From a virus: a stretch of DNA of 62,614 nucleotides. A model generated the notes under the pieces. It searched no databases, was not told the origin of the DNA, and saw only the letters and a program-made list of their open reading frames with translations. The stretch lies in IMG/VR virus record IMGVR_UViG_3300009314_000010, positions 1 through 62,614 of that record; one strand, given 5' to 3'. Shown here one piece after another: positions 1 to 8,341 of this stretch (position 1 is the stretch's first letter; the number at the start of each line of letters is the position of its first letter). Position numbers and translations under genes: made by a program.

Positions 1-1346
1 CCGGCGCCGAGGTCGATTTCACGGTCGCCGGTCAACATCGACCCAAGCGGCTGTATTTTCAGACCGGCGCCTTCGGCATCTCCGTTGCCTCCCCCAAAAA
101 GCCCGAGCTGTTCGCCCTGGTAGGCGATAAAGGGGAGCTGTTCGCGTCGGATCGATTGAACGATCTCGCGCATCAAAACATCGTCAGGCGCGAAAATATA
201 CGCGGCCTGCGTCTCGTATGGGCCGGCCAGGCGGTCAACCCGCACCGCCCTTCCGACCATCTGTTCGATCCATGGCCGCGACCGGTAATTGGTCAAACAG
301 CAAATATGGGTTATTTCCGGAACATCAAGCCCCTCATAAGCCATTGCGATCGTCACCAGGATGTCGACGCGGCCCGCCTTAAAGGCCCTGATCGCCGTTT
401 CGGCCTGATCCGGGTCGTGGCTTGTGGCGATTTCAGCATTGTACCCGCGCTCTTCAAGCCACTGTATGACGTTCGAGGCCCCTCCTATGTCAGCGGTCAC
501 TACCAGCATTTTGGACCGAGGACGGGCCGATTTGAAGGTTTGCCAGTGTTTGAGGCTCTTTTTTAGCAGCTCGTCGGCGAATTCGGATGATACGACGGTG
601 TAAACGGCCTGGCCGGCGAGATCCCGGTCCGCGGTGGCGATACTCTCGACGCGCCGGTGTTTACCGTCTTTGTCGATCCATTCGGCCGAACCGTCTGAAA
701 GATAAAATTTGAGCGGTATGATGGCCTTTTCCGCCAGGGCGTCCGTGCGGCCGTATTGAACGATAGCCGTCTCCCGGTCTGATTTCAGGTAGGGCACCTG
801 GCCGCTGCCGGCATTTATATAAGGAAGGTAGGCGATCTGCTTTCCATCACCGCGCTCGACCGTACCGGTCATTAAGACGATGAAAGCAGCCCTCTCGACC
901 AGCGGTCTTAGCGCCCTGTGCCAGATCCCGTCTTCCTCGACATGATGGAATTCATCCAAAACCAAAATGAACCGGCGCCGGTGGAACTCGAAAAGGACGC
1001 TCCTGGAGGTATCGACTCCGATCGCCTGGTAGGTTGTGGCGAATCCGGAGAGGCCCCTGCAAGGGTCAGCATCGTTCGTGCTGCTCCGGATTCGCATTGA
1101 GTGTTGGAACATTTGCCCGAAGAAGGGATCGACAAAATTCCCCTCGCCCTGGTGCTGGAGGGTTTTGCGGGGCACGACCCAACAAAGCGCATCCGCAAAG
1201 CCGGCCTTGATCAGCTTGCCGGCGATGATCGGGAGGGCGGATTTGCCGCCACCGGTCGTTACATGCACGATTATCTTCCGGATCGGAGCGCCGGCGATGA
1301 TCGCGTCGATGATTATTTCAGTTTCTGTCTGGTGTTTGCGTTTCAT
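1..1346 (-). CDS. SF2 DEAD/DEAH-box helicase, runs off the left edge
   Basis: Partial minus-strand reading frame, open from an ATG at 1346 to the window edge (about 448 codons). I translated it directly. It shows a Walker A motif (TTGGGKS, about residue 30), a DEAH-type box read as DEFHH, a motif V-like stretch (MAYEGLDVPEI) and a motif VI (QMVGRAVRVDR) with its arginines. This is the two-RecA-domain layout of superfamily 2 helicases, as in type III restriction and phage helicases. It probably unwinds phage DNA in replication or recombination. Its start overlaps the stop of the 68-residue gene upstream (ATGA at 1343-1346). If the window is circular, the frame would end at 62572, overlapping the gene at 62340-62606 and giving about 462 residues. 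The family call is firm; the C-terminus and exact role are not. Confidence 0.88.
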   Translation of the reverse strand, partial: MKRKHQTETEIIIDAIIAGAPIRKIIVHVTTGGGKSALPIIAGKLIKAGFADALCWVVPRKTLQHQGEGNFVDPFFGQMFQHSMRIRSSTNDADPCRGLSGFATTYQAIGVDTSRSVLFEFHRRRFILVLDEFHHVEEDGIWHRALRPLVERAAFIVLMTGTVERGDGKQIAYLPYINAGSGQVPYLKSDRETAIVQYGRTDALAEKAIIPLKFYLSDGSAEWIDKDGKHRRVESIATADRDLAGQAVYTVVSSEFADELLKKSLKHWQTFKSARPRSKMLVVTADIGGASNVIQWLEERGYNAEIATSHDPDQAETAIRAFKAGRVDILVTIAMAYEGLDVPEITHICCLTNYRSRPWIEQMVGRAVRVDRLAGPYETQAAYIFAPDDVLMREIVQSIRREQLPFIAYQGEQLGLFGGGNGDAEGAGLKIQPLGSMLTGDREIDLGA

Positions 1347-1549
1347 AATACCCGATCAAGAAGATAGCAGCCCGATATACCCTCAACCCAAACAACCGCC
1401 GTATGTCCCGACAATATTTGAGCCGGATATTTTACTTTGGTTTCAAACTGTTCGCCCAAATCCTTCACAACGGTTACGGGCGTTCCAACCGGGTTTCTTT
1501 TGTTGAAGGCATCCACCTTGCTTTGCATAACTTCTTTTGATTCTTCCAT
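1343..1549 (-). CDS. Small conserved phage protein of unknown function
   Basis: 68 residues, with an ATG preceded by a good Shine-Dalgarno (GAGGAAGGATAATC). The C-terminal half (GHTAVVWVEGISGCYLLDRV) resembles a small-protein motif I associate with many phage early regions: a variable-charge N-terminus, a VGTPV strand and a VEGISG turn. No catalytic motif or membrane segment is visible. It overlaps the helicase start by 4 nt, so the two are translationally coupled. A small beta-rich accessory protein in the recombination operon is the most I can infer. Confidence 0.7.
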   Translation of the reverse strand: MEESKEVMQSKVDAFNKRNPVGTPVTVVKDLGEQFETKVKYPAQILSGHTAVVWVEGISGCYLLDRVL

Positions 1550-1590
1550 GATTATCCTTCCTCAAATCTTCATTCTTGATGAATTGATTT

Positions 1591-2304
1591 TTACCCGGTC
1601 GCGTACTGCAATCCCGCGAGATAGACGTCTTCGATATTGTCAAACGCCTTACAATCCTCACACCCCTCGCGCTCGTCCGGTACCCCGCCATCGTAAATAT
1701 CCCGCGCCCTTTTTAACAAAGGATCAAGGACCTCCGGGTCATAAGCCACCGGCAAAACCTTCGGCTCAAAGGCCATGGAGAATTTGGTGTTTTTAACAGC
1801 CCCCCAGGCGGCATCGCCGGTTTCGGTTTGCGGCTCCATATAAATCAGAGGGAGGGCCACTACCGGAACGATCCCCGTCGCCTCCGCGATCCGCGCATAC
1901 CCGTTGAGCTGAATTCGATACATCGGAAGGAGCTTATCCTGGTTCGCGGTGAATTTGGCCGTCTTATAATCGGGAACGACAAAACTGCTGCTCTTGGTCG
2001 TCCAAATATCATCAGGAACACCGGTGAGGATTATTCCATGCTCGGTCTCAGTCCTGAATTTTGACCAGTGCGGGACCTTCTCATAGCCCACAACGGCATA
2101 TTCTTTCAGGAATGGAACGCCGGCATTCTGGTCAATCCAATGGTGAACGACTTTTTTTGTGTAAGCATCGATCGAACTGAATATCCCCGGGAATATCTGC
2201 CAGGGCAGTTTTTTGACGTGAAGTTTTATCCAAAAGCAGCGCGGGCAAAAATCCGCCAACGCCATCGATCCTAAAACCTTTGCTGATATTTGTATTTTTT
2301 CCAT
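1591..2304 (-). CDS. Cas4/RecB-like PD-(D/E)XK nuclease
   Basis: 237 residues. An N-terminal CPRC pair (about residues 20-23) and a C-terminal CEDC pair (about 215-218) bracket a nuclease core with GVPDD (about 113) and a downstream DYKTAKF element (about 131-137). This is the arrangement of Cas4, AddB and phage RecB-like exonucleases, in which four cysteines hold an Fe-S cluster that staples the two ends of the nuclease. The strong ribosome site (AAAGGAGAAACC) is preceded by a GC-rich hairpin at 2328-2351. Neighbours are SbcC/SbcD-like proteins and a helicase, so a DNA-end-processing exonuclease for phage recombination is likely. I cannot tell its polarity. Confidence 0.78.
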   Translation of the reverse strand: MEKIQISAKVLGSMALADFCPRCFWIKLHVKKLPWQIFPGIFSSIDAYTKKVVHHWIDQNAGVPFLKEYAVVGYEKVPHWSKFRTETEHGIILTGVPDDIWTTKSSSFVVPDYKTAKFTANQDKLLPMYRIQLNGYARIAEATGIVPVVALPLIYMEPQTETGDAAWGAVKNTKFSMAFEPKVLPVAYDPEVLDPLLKRARDIYDGGVPDEREGCEDCKAFDNIEDVYLAGLQYATG

Positions 2305-2327
2305 GGTTTCTCCTTTCTACGTGGGCA

Positions 2328-2351
2328 GAGGCGGCCAACTTTGACCGCCTC
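2328..2351 (-). promoter_or_regulatory. GC-rich hairpin upstream of the Cas4-like gene RBS
   Basis: A perfect 7-bp inverted repeat (GAGGCGG and CCGCCTC) with a 10-nt loop lies about 24 nt before the start codon, just 5' of the Shine-Dalgarno. No U-run follows it on the minus strand, so it does not look like a terminator. It is one of a series of such leaders in this genome. Confidence 0.45.
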
Positions 2352-2406
2352 CCCACCATCACGGCGGGACCCGGCTTCTGCAGCAACCAGGCCCCTTCGG
2401 GTTTGT

Positions 2407-4722
2407 TTAATTAACCTCCACCCCTCCCCTCTTAAACGTCAACACGTGGTCGGCCATGGCCACACATGCCTCTTTGTGGCTGATATAATAGCAATCGTCG
2501 AAGGTCTTGATCCCTGATTCCGGGTGCGGCGTTATGATCGATCGGTAAAGAGAAACAAAGCGCAGCGCATTCTCCGTGCTTAGCGGCCCGTCCTCTTCAT
2601 CGGCCAAAAGCGTTCTAAAATTCCGGCCCGATCTCTCGTTGTTGATTCGCGCCATGGCAAGCCGTATCGTTTTCAGCGGCCAAACCTTTTCCCCGCCGCT
2701 CCGGTTTGAAAGCAGGGTTTCTTCGCCGTCCCGGTCAATGATCAACAGGTCGAGTATTTCCCTGCCATTCGGATCCTGGGTGATCAGCTTGACCATTTCA
2801 TTCCACTCCGCTTTGCGCAGGAGCTCGTTTGCATATTCGTTGATCGCCGGCGTGACAGCATCGATCTCCAGGGCACGGAGACCATCTTTTGAACAGGCGT
2901 CTTTGATGTAGGCAAACACGCCTCGCTCTTTTGAAAGTCGCTTTTGTTCTATTTCCAACTCTGCCAAAGCCTTTTCGGCCTCCTGCAATTCAAGCACGTC
3001 CCTTTCGAACGCAGAGATTACAGACTTCAACCGGCCGGCCTCGATTTCGGCGGTTGTTATTTGCTGCTTGAAGTCTCCGATCGTTTCTTTTGTCTCGGAG
3101 ACAGCAACCTCCGCAGCATGATCGATGGTCGATCGAATGTCGGCGATTTTGGCTTCAAGGTTTTTTACCCGGGTTGCGTTCATTTTTGCGGCTGCCGCCA
3201 TCGCCTCTTTTTTCGATATGCCTTTTTGCATCAGCTCGGCATGCTGTTTTTCGAGCTCTTCCTTTTTCGCCGCCGCAACCTCGACCCTGGGAAGTTCCGC
3301 GGCCAGGTCTTTTTGGGCCTTGTGGGCTTTTTGCAGCTCTCCCAATCTGGCTTTCAGGTCATCGTATTCCTTCTTTTTTGCGTCTGCAGCCGGCCTAAAC
3401 GACTTAATTTCGGCTTCAATCGATCGTAAGGTAGTTTCGCATTGCGATAGCACCTTTGCGGCAATCTCGTTTAATTCTGCCAGGTGGGTTTTAATTTCCG
3501 GGAGAGCTTTCTGTGCCAGAAGGGCGCCAACAATAAAAGAGCATGTTGTTGACGTGCAGGCCGGATCCTTTTTCTCAAGATCGGCCATTTTTTCCTCGGC
3601 GGTCTTGATCTGGTGTTGAAGCTCTTTTGCCTGAAGATCGTTCTTGACGGTTTTGGCTCGGGCTAAAACATCGTCCCGCTCTTTTTCCTTGGCCTGCAGG
3701 CGCTCTTTTGCCGCCGAATAGCCTTCCCAGGCTTTCAGCATGTCGGTGTTCGATGTTTCAACCTGGACGGCCAGCTCCTTCTCCTTTTCGGCCGCCTGTC
3801 TGATTTCAGGCTCATTTGTTAGCAAATCGTTATATTCTGTAATCGAATCCTTAATTTTTGTTACTTTTTGCCGTAAATCTGTAAGCTCCTGCTCCGCCGC
3901 TGTTTCCTGGGCCTCGATCTCCTTTTTAATCCGTGACAGGTCGCTCTCGACGTCCACGATCCGCTCACGCGCCACGGTGTTCTTGGCGACCTTTTCGCCC
4001 TCGGTCTCAAGTTTCAATTGTGCATCGGCGATGCTGGATCCCAATTTTTCGAGCTTTAGCTCGGCCGCCTGAAGGTATTGTTGCGACCGTAATAATTGCT
4101 CCGCAGCGTCCTTCCGGTCTGAAACCATTGCTCTTTTGGCCTCAATCTCCTGGAGAACCTTTTCAATCTGCCCGCCCCGGATATTGGCGCACTGCTTTGT
4201 TGTGTCTTCAAAACCAACCAGCCGGTGGAGGCGCAAAAACTCGCTGAACAGTTTTTTCAGATCCCCGGTCGTCATATCGCTGATCTTGTCCGACCCCTGG
4301 GGGCAAAAGACGCTGTTAAAGAAAAGGTTCGCCGATCCAAACAGCTCCGCCATATAGGCCTTGTATTCGCTGATTTTTCCTTTTACCAGGGATCCCGTAT
4401 CGTGATTTTTGTATATGAACCCCTCGACGCGCTCGGATTGGGAGTCGATCTTTAACAGCGTTCGGTAGTGGTCCCCGTTATACCGAAAGCAATATTCCTT
4501 CTCCGAATCCCGCAAAAACGTATGGTGTTGAATCGCGCCGTCCCGGCTGCCTAACATCGCGTATGGATGAAGATTGTCTAAGACGGTCGACTTTCCATGA
4601 CCGTTAGGCCCGGCGAACGCCACCAAGCCCCCGATACCCGAAAGGTCCAGGCTGATTTCATCCAGCCCGAGACCTTTTTTTATTCCAATGAACCCCTTGA
4701 GCCTTACCGATTCATTTTTCAT
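2407..4722 (-). CDS. sbcC: SbcC/gp46-like SMC-family ATPase
   Basis: 771 residues with the full Rad50/SbcC layout. A Walker A (GPNGHGKST, about 38-46) is followed by a Q-loop (VFCPQG) and two long heptad-rich arms. At the arm tip, ACTSTTC carries a C-x4-C pair where a zinc hook (normally C-x2-C) would sit. An ABC signature (NRSGGEK), a Walker B (LLADEED) and a switch histidine (YISHKEA) follow. At 771 residues it is short, like T4 gp46-type phage versions, compared with about 1,050 in E. coli SbcC. It would partner the SbcD-like nuclease encoded just upstream to process DNA ends. The ATG is preceded by AAAAGGAGGAAGACC. The spacing of the hook cysteines is unusual. Confidence 0.88.
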   Translation of the reverse strand: MKNESVRLKGFIGIKKGLGLDEISLDLSGIGGLVAFAGPNGHGKSTVLDNLHPYAMLGSRDGAIQHHTFLRDSEKEYCFRYNGDHYRTLLKIDSQSERVEGFIYKNHDTGSLVKGKISEYKAYMAELFGSANLFFNSVFCPQGSDKISDMTTGDLKKLFSEFLRLHRLVGFEDTTKQCANIRGGQIEKVLQEIEAKRAMVSDRKDAAEQLLRSQQYLQAAELKLEKLGSSIADAQLKLETEGEKVAKNTVARERIVDVESDLSRIKKEIEAQETAAEQELTDLRQKVTKIKDSITEYNDLLTNEPEIRQAAEKEKELAVQVETSNTDMLKAWEGYSAAKERLQAKEKERDDVLARAKTVKNDLQAKELQHQIKTAEEKMADLEKKDPACTSTTCSFIVGALLAQKALPEIKTHLAELNEIAAKVLSQCETTLRSIEAEIKSFRPAADAKKKEYDDLKARLGELQKAHKAQKDLAAELPRVEVAAAKKEELEKQHAELMQKGISKKEAMAAAAKMNATRVKNLEAKIADIRSTIDHAAEVAVSETKETIGDFKQQITTAEIEAGRLKSVISAFERDVLELQEAEKALAELEIEQKRLSKERGVFAYIKDACSKDGLRALEIDAVTPAINEYANELLRKAEWNEMVKLITQDPNGREILDLLIIDRDGEETLLSNRSGGEKVWPLKTIRLAMARINNERSGRNFRTLLADEEDGPLSTENALRFVSLYRSIITPHPESGIKTFDDCYYISHKEACVAMADHVLTFKRGGVEVN

Positions 4723-4748
4723 GGTCTTCCTCCTTTTCTATTTTGTGT

Positions 4749-4784
4749 CCCGGTTACCCTCGTCCGGGGCCACGCTCTCCGTGG
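4749..4784 (-). promoter_or_regulatory. Paired hairpins in the sbcC leader
   Basis: Two adjacent inverted repeats lie here: CCCGG/CCGGG (4749-4753 with 4764-4768) and CCACG/CGTGG (4770-4774 with 4780-4784). They occupy the leader between the SbcD-like stop and the SbcC-like start, about 30-60 nt before the ATG. The rest of the 190-nt gap (4723-4914) shows no convincing gene. Confidence 0.4.
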
Positions 4785-4914
4785 TGGCGGGTTAGGCCGC
4801 TATTTTTCCGGCTGTCAGCCTTTTTCCGTGCAGGCAACGCTTGGCAATATCCCGGGAGCATCCTTCATGTGCCAAGTCAGTCCAGGCTCCCCGCCATTAA
4901 AGGCGCTCGGGTTC

Positions 4915-6126
4915 TTAGCCTGCCGCAACCGCCTTGATGATATCTTCGGGGCTCTCGCTTTCCAGGCGATCGCACATCGTCAAAATATCTTCTGATACCT
5001 CTTCCCGGTTTAAAAGAGCCCGCTCCCGGACCTTATCCCTCAGACTTTGCAGCTCCATGATCTTTTGGGATCGGACGTTTTCACGCGGTTTCCGGACCAG
5101 GTTGACCGTGACCGATTCGGCACCCTCGGCCAAATAGTGTTGCTTGACGTCTTCCAGGTCGACCGAATCGGCCTCGTCCTGCCAGACCTCCACATCGATT
5201 TTGACCGAGGCGCCCTCGATTTCATCCAGCGGCACAGATTTCAGCGTGATCGAGTCGGTGCCATCAACCAGGCTGATCTTTTCGCTAAACAGCTTCTTTG
5301 CCGGCGTTTCGATAAAATCGGACATGACAGAATATCGACCCTCGTCTGCCCATCCCAGGTGGTGAACATAAAACCCCTTCGCCTCGGTCTCACCGTGGTT
5401 TTCGCGGTAAACAGACCCGCAAAAGAACCCGCCCGGCATGAATTCCTGGGCCATGTGAATATGTGCGAGGCAAATCAAATCGGCGTTCGCCAAGGAAAGG
5501 TGGTCCCTCGATATTTCGATATCGCGCCCGATCAGCGTTTGGCCGTTCGACACGCGGGCGCCCTTGGTCTGGAAATGTCCGATCAGGATATGCGGGCAAT
5601 CATAATCGGCTGCCGCGGCCCCGAAGCCGGCAAACATAGGCGCCATGGCACCGGCGATCCCCTGGTCTGAATGTTCGATGCTGCCGACGTTGAAGAATTG
5701 CTTTGTGGGGGTTGGCACAAAGGAAATGATGGCATCGTGAGCGTCCGCAATCCAATCATCCGGGTCTACGTTTGAAATAAAGTTGCCCTGGCGCAGAAAT
5801 ATCTGCTCCGGCCTCGTCGCCACATGGACCGGATACCGGGCCTTGACATGCTTTAGGACTTCCACCGCATGGCCGTCATGCAGGGGCGTACCCGTTACGA
5901 CCGCAACGGGCGCGATATCCGCCAATTGTGAAAACACTTCAAAAATCAGTTTGGCGGACGCCGAGTCGAGTTTGATATTCTGAGAGTCAACCGTATCGCC
6001 GGCATCGACGATAAGACCAGGTTCCTCTTTCCTTGCCGTCTCGACGATAAAAGCCAAACACTTTTTAACTTCATCGATATCCTTGTCCCTGGCGTGAATA
6101 TCGCCGGTGTGAAGTATTTTAAACAT
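4915..6126 (-). CDS. sbcD: SbcD/Mre11/gp47-like nuclease subunit
   Basis: 403 residues of the calcineurin-like phosphoesterase family. The metal-binding motifs are seen in order: GDIHARD (about 8-14), DAGDTVD (about 41-47), a TGTPLHDG segment in place of the usual GNHD, GHF (about 185) and LAHIH near the end of the catalytic half. The C-terminal half is the capping and arm-binding part. It would supply the Mn-dependent nuclease of an SbcC-SbcD-type complex. The ATG has an AAAGGAGGAAGCC ribosome site preceded by a small GC hairpin. The loss of the canonical asparagine in GNHD is noteworthy but I believe it is seen in other phage relatives. Confidence 0.87.
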   Translation of the reverse strand: MFKILHTGDIHARDKDIDEVKKCLAFIVETARKEEPGLIVDAGDTVDSQNIKLDSASAKLIFEVFSQLADIAPVAVVTGTPLHDGHAVEVLKHVKARYPVHVATRPEQIFLRQGNFISNVDPDDWIADAHDAIISFVPTPTKQFFNVGSIEHSDQGIAGAMAPMFAGFGAAAADYDCPHILIGHFQTKGARVSNGQTLIGRDIEISRDHLSLANADLICLAHIHMAQEFMPGGFFCGSVYRENHGETEAKGFYVHHLGWADEGRYSVMSDFIETPAKKLFSEKISLVDGTDSITLKSVPLDEIEGASVKIDVEVWQDEADSVDLEDVKQHYLAEGAESVTVNLVRKPRENVRSQKIMELQSLRDKVRERALLNREEVSEDILTMCDRLESESPEDIIKAVAAG

Positions 6127-6156
6127 GGCTTCCTCCTTTATAAATGGCAGGCTACC

Positions 6157-6176
6157 GGGCGGCCCTGTGTCCGCCC
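6157..6176 (-). promoter_or_regulatory. Hairpin in the sbcD leader
   Basis: An inverted repeat GGGCGG/CCGCCC with an 8-nt loop lies upstream of the ribosome site of the SbcD-like gene. There is no U-tract, so termination is unlikely. It matches the pattern of 5' hairpins before other genes here. Confidence 0.4.
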
Positions 6177-6209
6177 TTCCTCCACCCTATATCCTCGCCT
6201 GCCAAGATG

Positions 6210-6437
6210 TTATTCTTCGCTTTCGCCGTTGTTGCCGGAAACGCGAGCACTACAAACCCATGTGAGGGCATCGATTTCACGACCTAACTTTTCACTTTCT
6301 TCCTGGCAGGCCGCCAGGATCTTGCCAGACCTCTCCGGCCCGAAAGAGCCCTCCACCTTTCCGACAATAGAGTTTAAAAGTCCTATTTGGTCGCGCTTAC
6401 GCTCAATTTCATCCAATACTGTTTTTTCTGATCTCAT
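6210..6437 (-). CDS. Small coiled-coil protein, unknown function
   Basis: 75 residues from the ATG at 6437, chosen because AAAGGAG sits 8 nt before it; the frame extends further upstream but would overlap more of the neighbouring gene. The sequence is mostly charged helix (SEKTVLDEIERKRDQIGLLN, then a second helix ending in NNGESEE). It lies between an SbcD-like and a zinc-finger gene in the recombination operon. No family recognised; possibly a small adaptor or DNA-metabolism accessory protein. Confidence 0.55.
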   Translation of the reverse strand: MRSEKTVLDEIERKRDQIGLLNSIVGKVEGSFGPERSGKILAACQEESEKLGREIDALTWVCSARVSGNNGESEE

Positions 6438-6621
6438 TTGCATTTCTCCTTTCTTTGCAAAGTTTATGTGATTCGGCGAACGCTTCGCCCTGCTTAATGA
6501 AGTCGTCAACCGCCGCAGGCAGAAATACAGGTCTTTTTTCTCCGCAGCGCTGGCACAAGTGCTGCGGCGGTTGAACGTCGTATTTCAAAACTATCCATTT
6601 TGGGATTTTTACTTTCCGCAT
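6409..6621 (-). CDS. Small zinc-finger-like phage protein
   Basis: 70 residues. The core HLCQRCGEKRPVFLPAAVDDF contains a C-x2-C pair, with a later histidine and cysteine (SHKLC) that could complete a zinc site. The N-terminus (VKIPKWIVLKYDV) is beta-like. The arrangement resembles short zinc proteins common in phage early regions. It overlaps the next gene downstream by about 29 nt and follows the annealing-protein gene's stop closely. Function is unknown; nucleic-acid or protein binding is the only inference. Confidence 0.6.
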   Translation of the reverse strand: MRKVKIPKWIVLKYDVQPPQHLCQRCGEKRPVFLPAAVDDFIKQGEAFAESHKLCKERRNANEIRKNSIG

Positions 6622-6632
6622 GGGCCTGTCTC

Positions 6633-7757
6633 TCAGAATGGGATATCATCGTCCTGGTAATTGTCGCTGAACGGATCGTCGCTTGAGCCCTCGGCATCCG
6701 GCATGGCATCCAGCTTGTCGTAAAACGCCAGTCGGTGAGGTTCTGAAAACTTATCGATCGCCTCGTCCGTTATGGCCGGGTTGTCGTAAGCCTTTTGCTT
6801 TTTCAGTGTTTTGAGCGTCTCGCGCTGGCCTTCGGTGTCCGACTCGATAAACTCCTGCCGCCTGATCCCCCGGATCTCTTCTTCCGTAGGGGCGTCGCCG
6901 TCAGGTTCCCGGTTAAGGTCGGGATCTTCTCCGCCCGCTCCGCTATCAGGTCCAACGGTACGAAATTCAGTCTCGATCGGAGCTTGCCCCTCGATCTGTC
7001 TCGCCGGTGGGGCTCCGAATACGCCCATAACGGACTGTATTGCCCCTGCCAGCATCAGTTTTTTGACCTCCGGGTCGGAATAGTCGGGACGCAGAATGAC
7101 CCTTGGCATAACAAAAGGCTTTTCGAGATCTTCTACGGTATAGGTGCTTTTTGTCCCGAGCAGATCCCGGAGAACCCTGGACCTTGCTTTGGTAGCGGCC
7201 AGAGATTGTTTATGGGTGTCCTTAAAATTCACCTGTTCGGCTATCTTGTGGCGGACATAGCCGTCCTGACTCGCCTTGGACATCTGCCTGAACCACTTTC
7301 CCTTGTCATTATCGGGATCCAGCCACGTTTCAACCTTGAGGCTCATCGCATCTTCGATCTTGTTCCTCTCGACCTTCATATCGATGTCGCCCTCTGCAAA
7401 CCTGCCAACGCGCGTTCCATCGGCCTTGTTCACGTATCCTACGGCGCTGTACGCCACATAGTTTTCATCCCGGTAGGTTATCCGCGTGTCTTTTGGGTCC
7501 CATTCGACACTCGCGCATATTCCGAGCCTGGCAAGGGCCTTTGCGGTAAGTGCCAGCTTTGCGGGCTTATTCTTATAGGCCTTTTCCTGAACGTACACGT
7601 CGTCCCCCTTTGGATCCGGATCCAACAGGAGCACGTCCAGCACAAGTTCGTGAAACTCGCTCAACCCGGACATTTTGATAAACGGGACCAAAATGTGAGC
7701 CCCTTCATCAACGTACTTTTGTAATTGCTTCATTGTTTGTGACTCTTTTTTTGTCAT
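6633..7757 (-). CDS. Probable single-strand DNA annealing (RecT/ERF-type) protein
   Basis: 374 residues, ATG with an AAGGAG site 7 nt away. The N-terminal two thirds are compact; an SLAATKARSRVLRDLLG stretch near residues 185-200 resembles the conserved alanine/threonine-rich helix of RecT and ERF annealing proteins. The last 130 residues are low-complexity and acidic, ending in DDPFSDNYQDDDIPF, the kind of tail single-strand-binding proteins carry. The gene is surrounded by SbcC, SbcD and Cas4-like nucleases, the usual company of a phage annealing protein. The role is therefore inferred from context plus weak motif similarity; another ssDNA-binding function is possible. Confidence 0.5.
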   Translation of the reverse strand: MTKKESQTMKQLQKYVDEGAHILVPFIKMSGLSEFHELVLDVLLLDPDPKGDDVYVQEKAYKNKPAKLALTAKALARLGICASVEWDPKDTRITYRDENYVAYSAVGYVNKADGTRVGRFAEGDIDMKVERNKIEDAMSLKVETWLDPDNDKGKWFRQMSKASQDGYVRHKIAEQVNFKDTHKQSLAATKARSRVLRDLLGTKSTYTVEDLEKPFVMPRVILRPDYSDPEVKKLMLAGAIQSVMGVFGAPPARQIEGQAPIETEFRTVGPDSGAGGEDPDLNREPDGDAPTEEEIRGIRRQEFIESDTEGQRETLKTLKKQKAYDNPAITDEAIDKFSEPHRLAFYDKLDAMPDAEGSSDDPFSDNYQDDDIPF

Positions 7758-7782
7758 GATAGGTCTCCTTTCTTTTGGATTT

Positions 7783-7812
7783 GCCCTCCCCGCCTCCCAA
7801 AGCGGGAAGGGC
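7783..7812 (-). promoter_or_regulatory. Long imperfect hairpin before the annealing-protein gene
   Basis: Arms GCCCT-CCCGC and GCGGG-AGGGC (one internal mismatch) flank an 8-nt loop. It lies between the stop of the 175-residue zinc protein and the ribosome site of the annealing-protein gene. No U-run follows on the transcribed strand. Confidence 0.4.
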
Positions 7813-7813
7813 T

Positions 7814-8341
7814 TTAGGGTGTGGCCCCCTTTTCTGCTACATACTGTTTAATGGCCCAAAGCGCCTGGTCCGGTACCGTGCGCAGCTCTTCAATGGCCTG
7901 CGCCGCCAGGAGCTTGAACACTTCCTTGTGATCCACAAAATCGATCTTCATAATAAAGTCGTCGCTTCGGTCCGCCGGCGCCGCCTCGGCCTTCTCGGTC
8001 GTCTCCGGCTTGCGGTTGCGGTCCTTCCGGTTTCTTGACGCCCAACTCAGTTTTTCAGACATGCAAGCGTTACAGGTCTTGACATGAGCGTTGCCCCGGA
8101 CCTTTCGGAAATTTTTTTCAAGGTCTTTCTCTATCTCGCATTTTGCGCAAACCCTGGTTTGTAGTGATGCTATCTTCTCGTTCACGGCCCCTCCTAAGTT
8201 GGTTTGCTCGATCGGAAGTGTGATGTTCGGATTGTCCAGCTCCATGTTATTGGCAAACGCGATTCGCTTGACACAATCGGTACAACCCGGTTCATTTTTA
8301 TCCCGGTAAAAGTGTTCGCACTCTGCGCATGGGCTTCTCAT
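7814..8341 (-). CDS. Double zinc-ribbon protein, unknown function
   Basis: 175 residues from the ATG at 8341, which overlaps the methyltransferase stop as ATGA. Two cysteine clusters are visible: CAECEHF...GCTDC (residues 5-24) and CAKCEIEKD...TCNACMSEK (about 65-100). They look like two treble-clef or zinc-ribbon folds. The rest is helical, with a basic linker (ASRNRKDRNRKPE). It is coupled to the adenine methyltransferase upstream. I do not recognise the family; DNA or RNA binding is likely from the zinc ribbons and basic linker. Confidence 0.65.
   Translation of the reverse strand: MRSPCAECEHFYRDKNEPGCTDCVKRIAFANNMELDNPNITLPIEQTNLGGAVNEKIASLQTRVCAKCEIEKDLEKNFRKVRGNAHVKTCNACMSEKLSWASRNRKDRNRKPETTEKAEAAPADRSDDFIMKIDFVDHKEVFKLLAAQAIEELRTVPDQALWAIKQYVAEKGATP

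Noticed and set aside
6795-7724. 309-codon plus-strand frame
   Set aside because: Antisense shadow of the 374-residue annealing-type protein; composition is unnatural and it would be isolated on the wrong strand.
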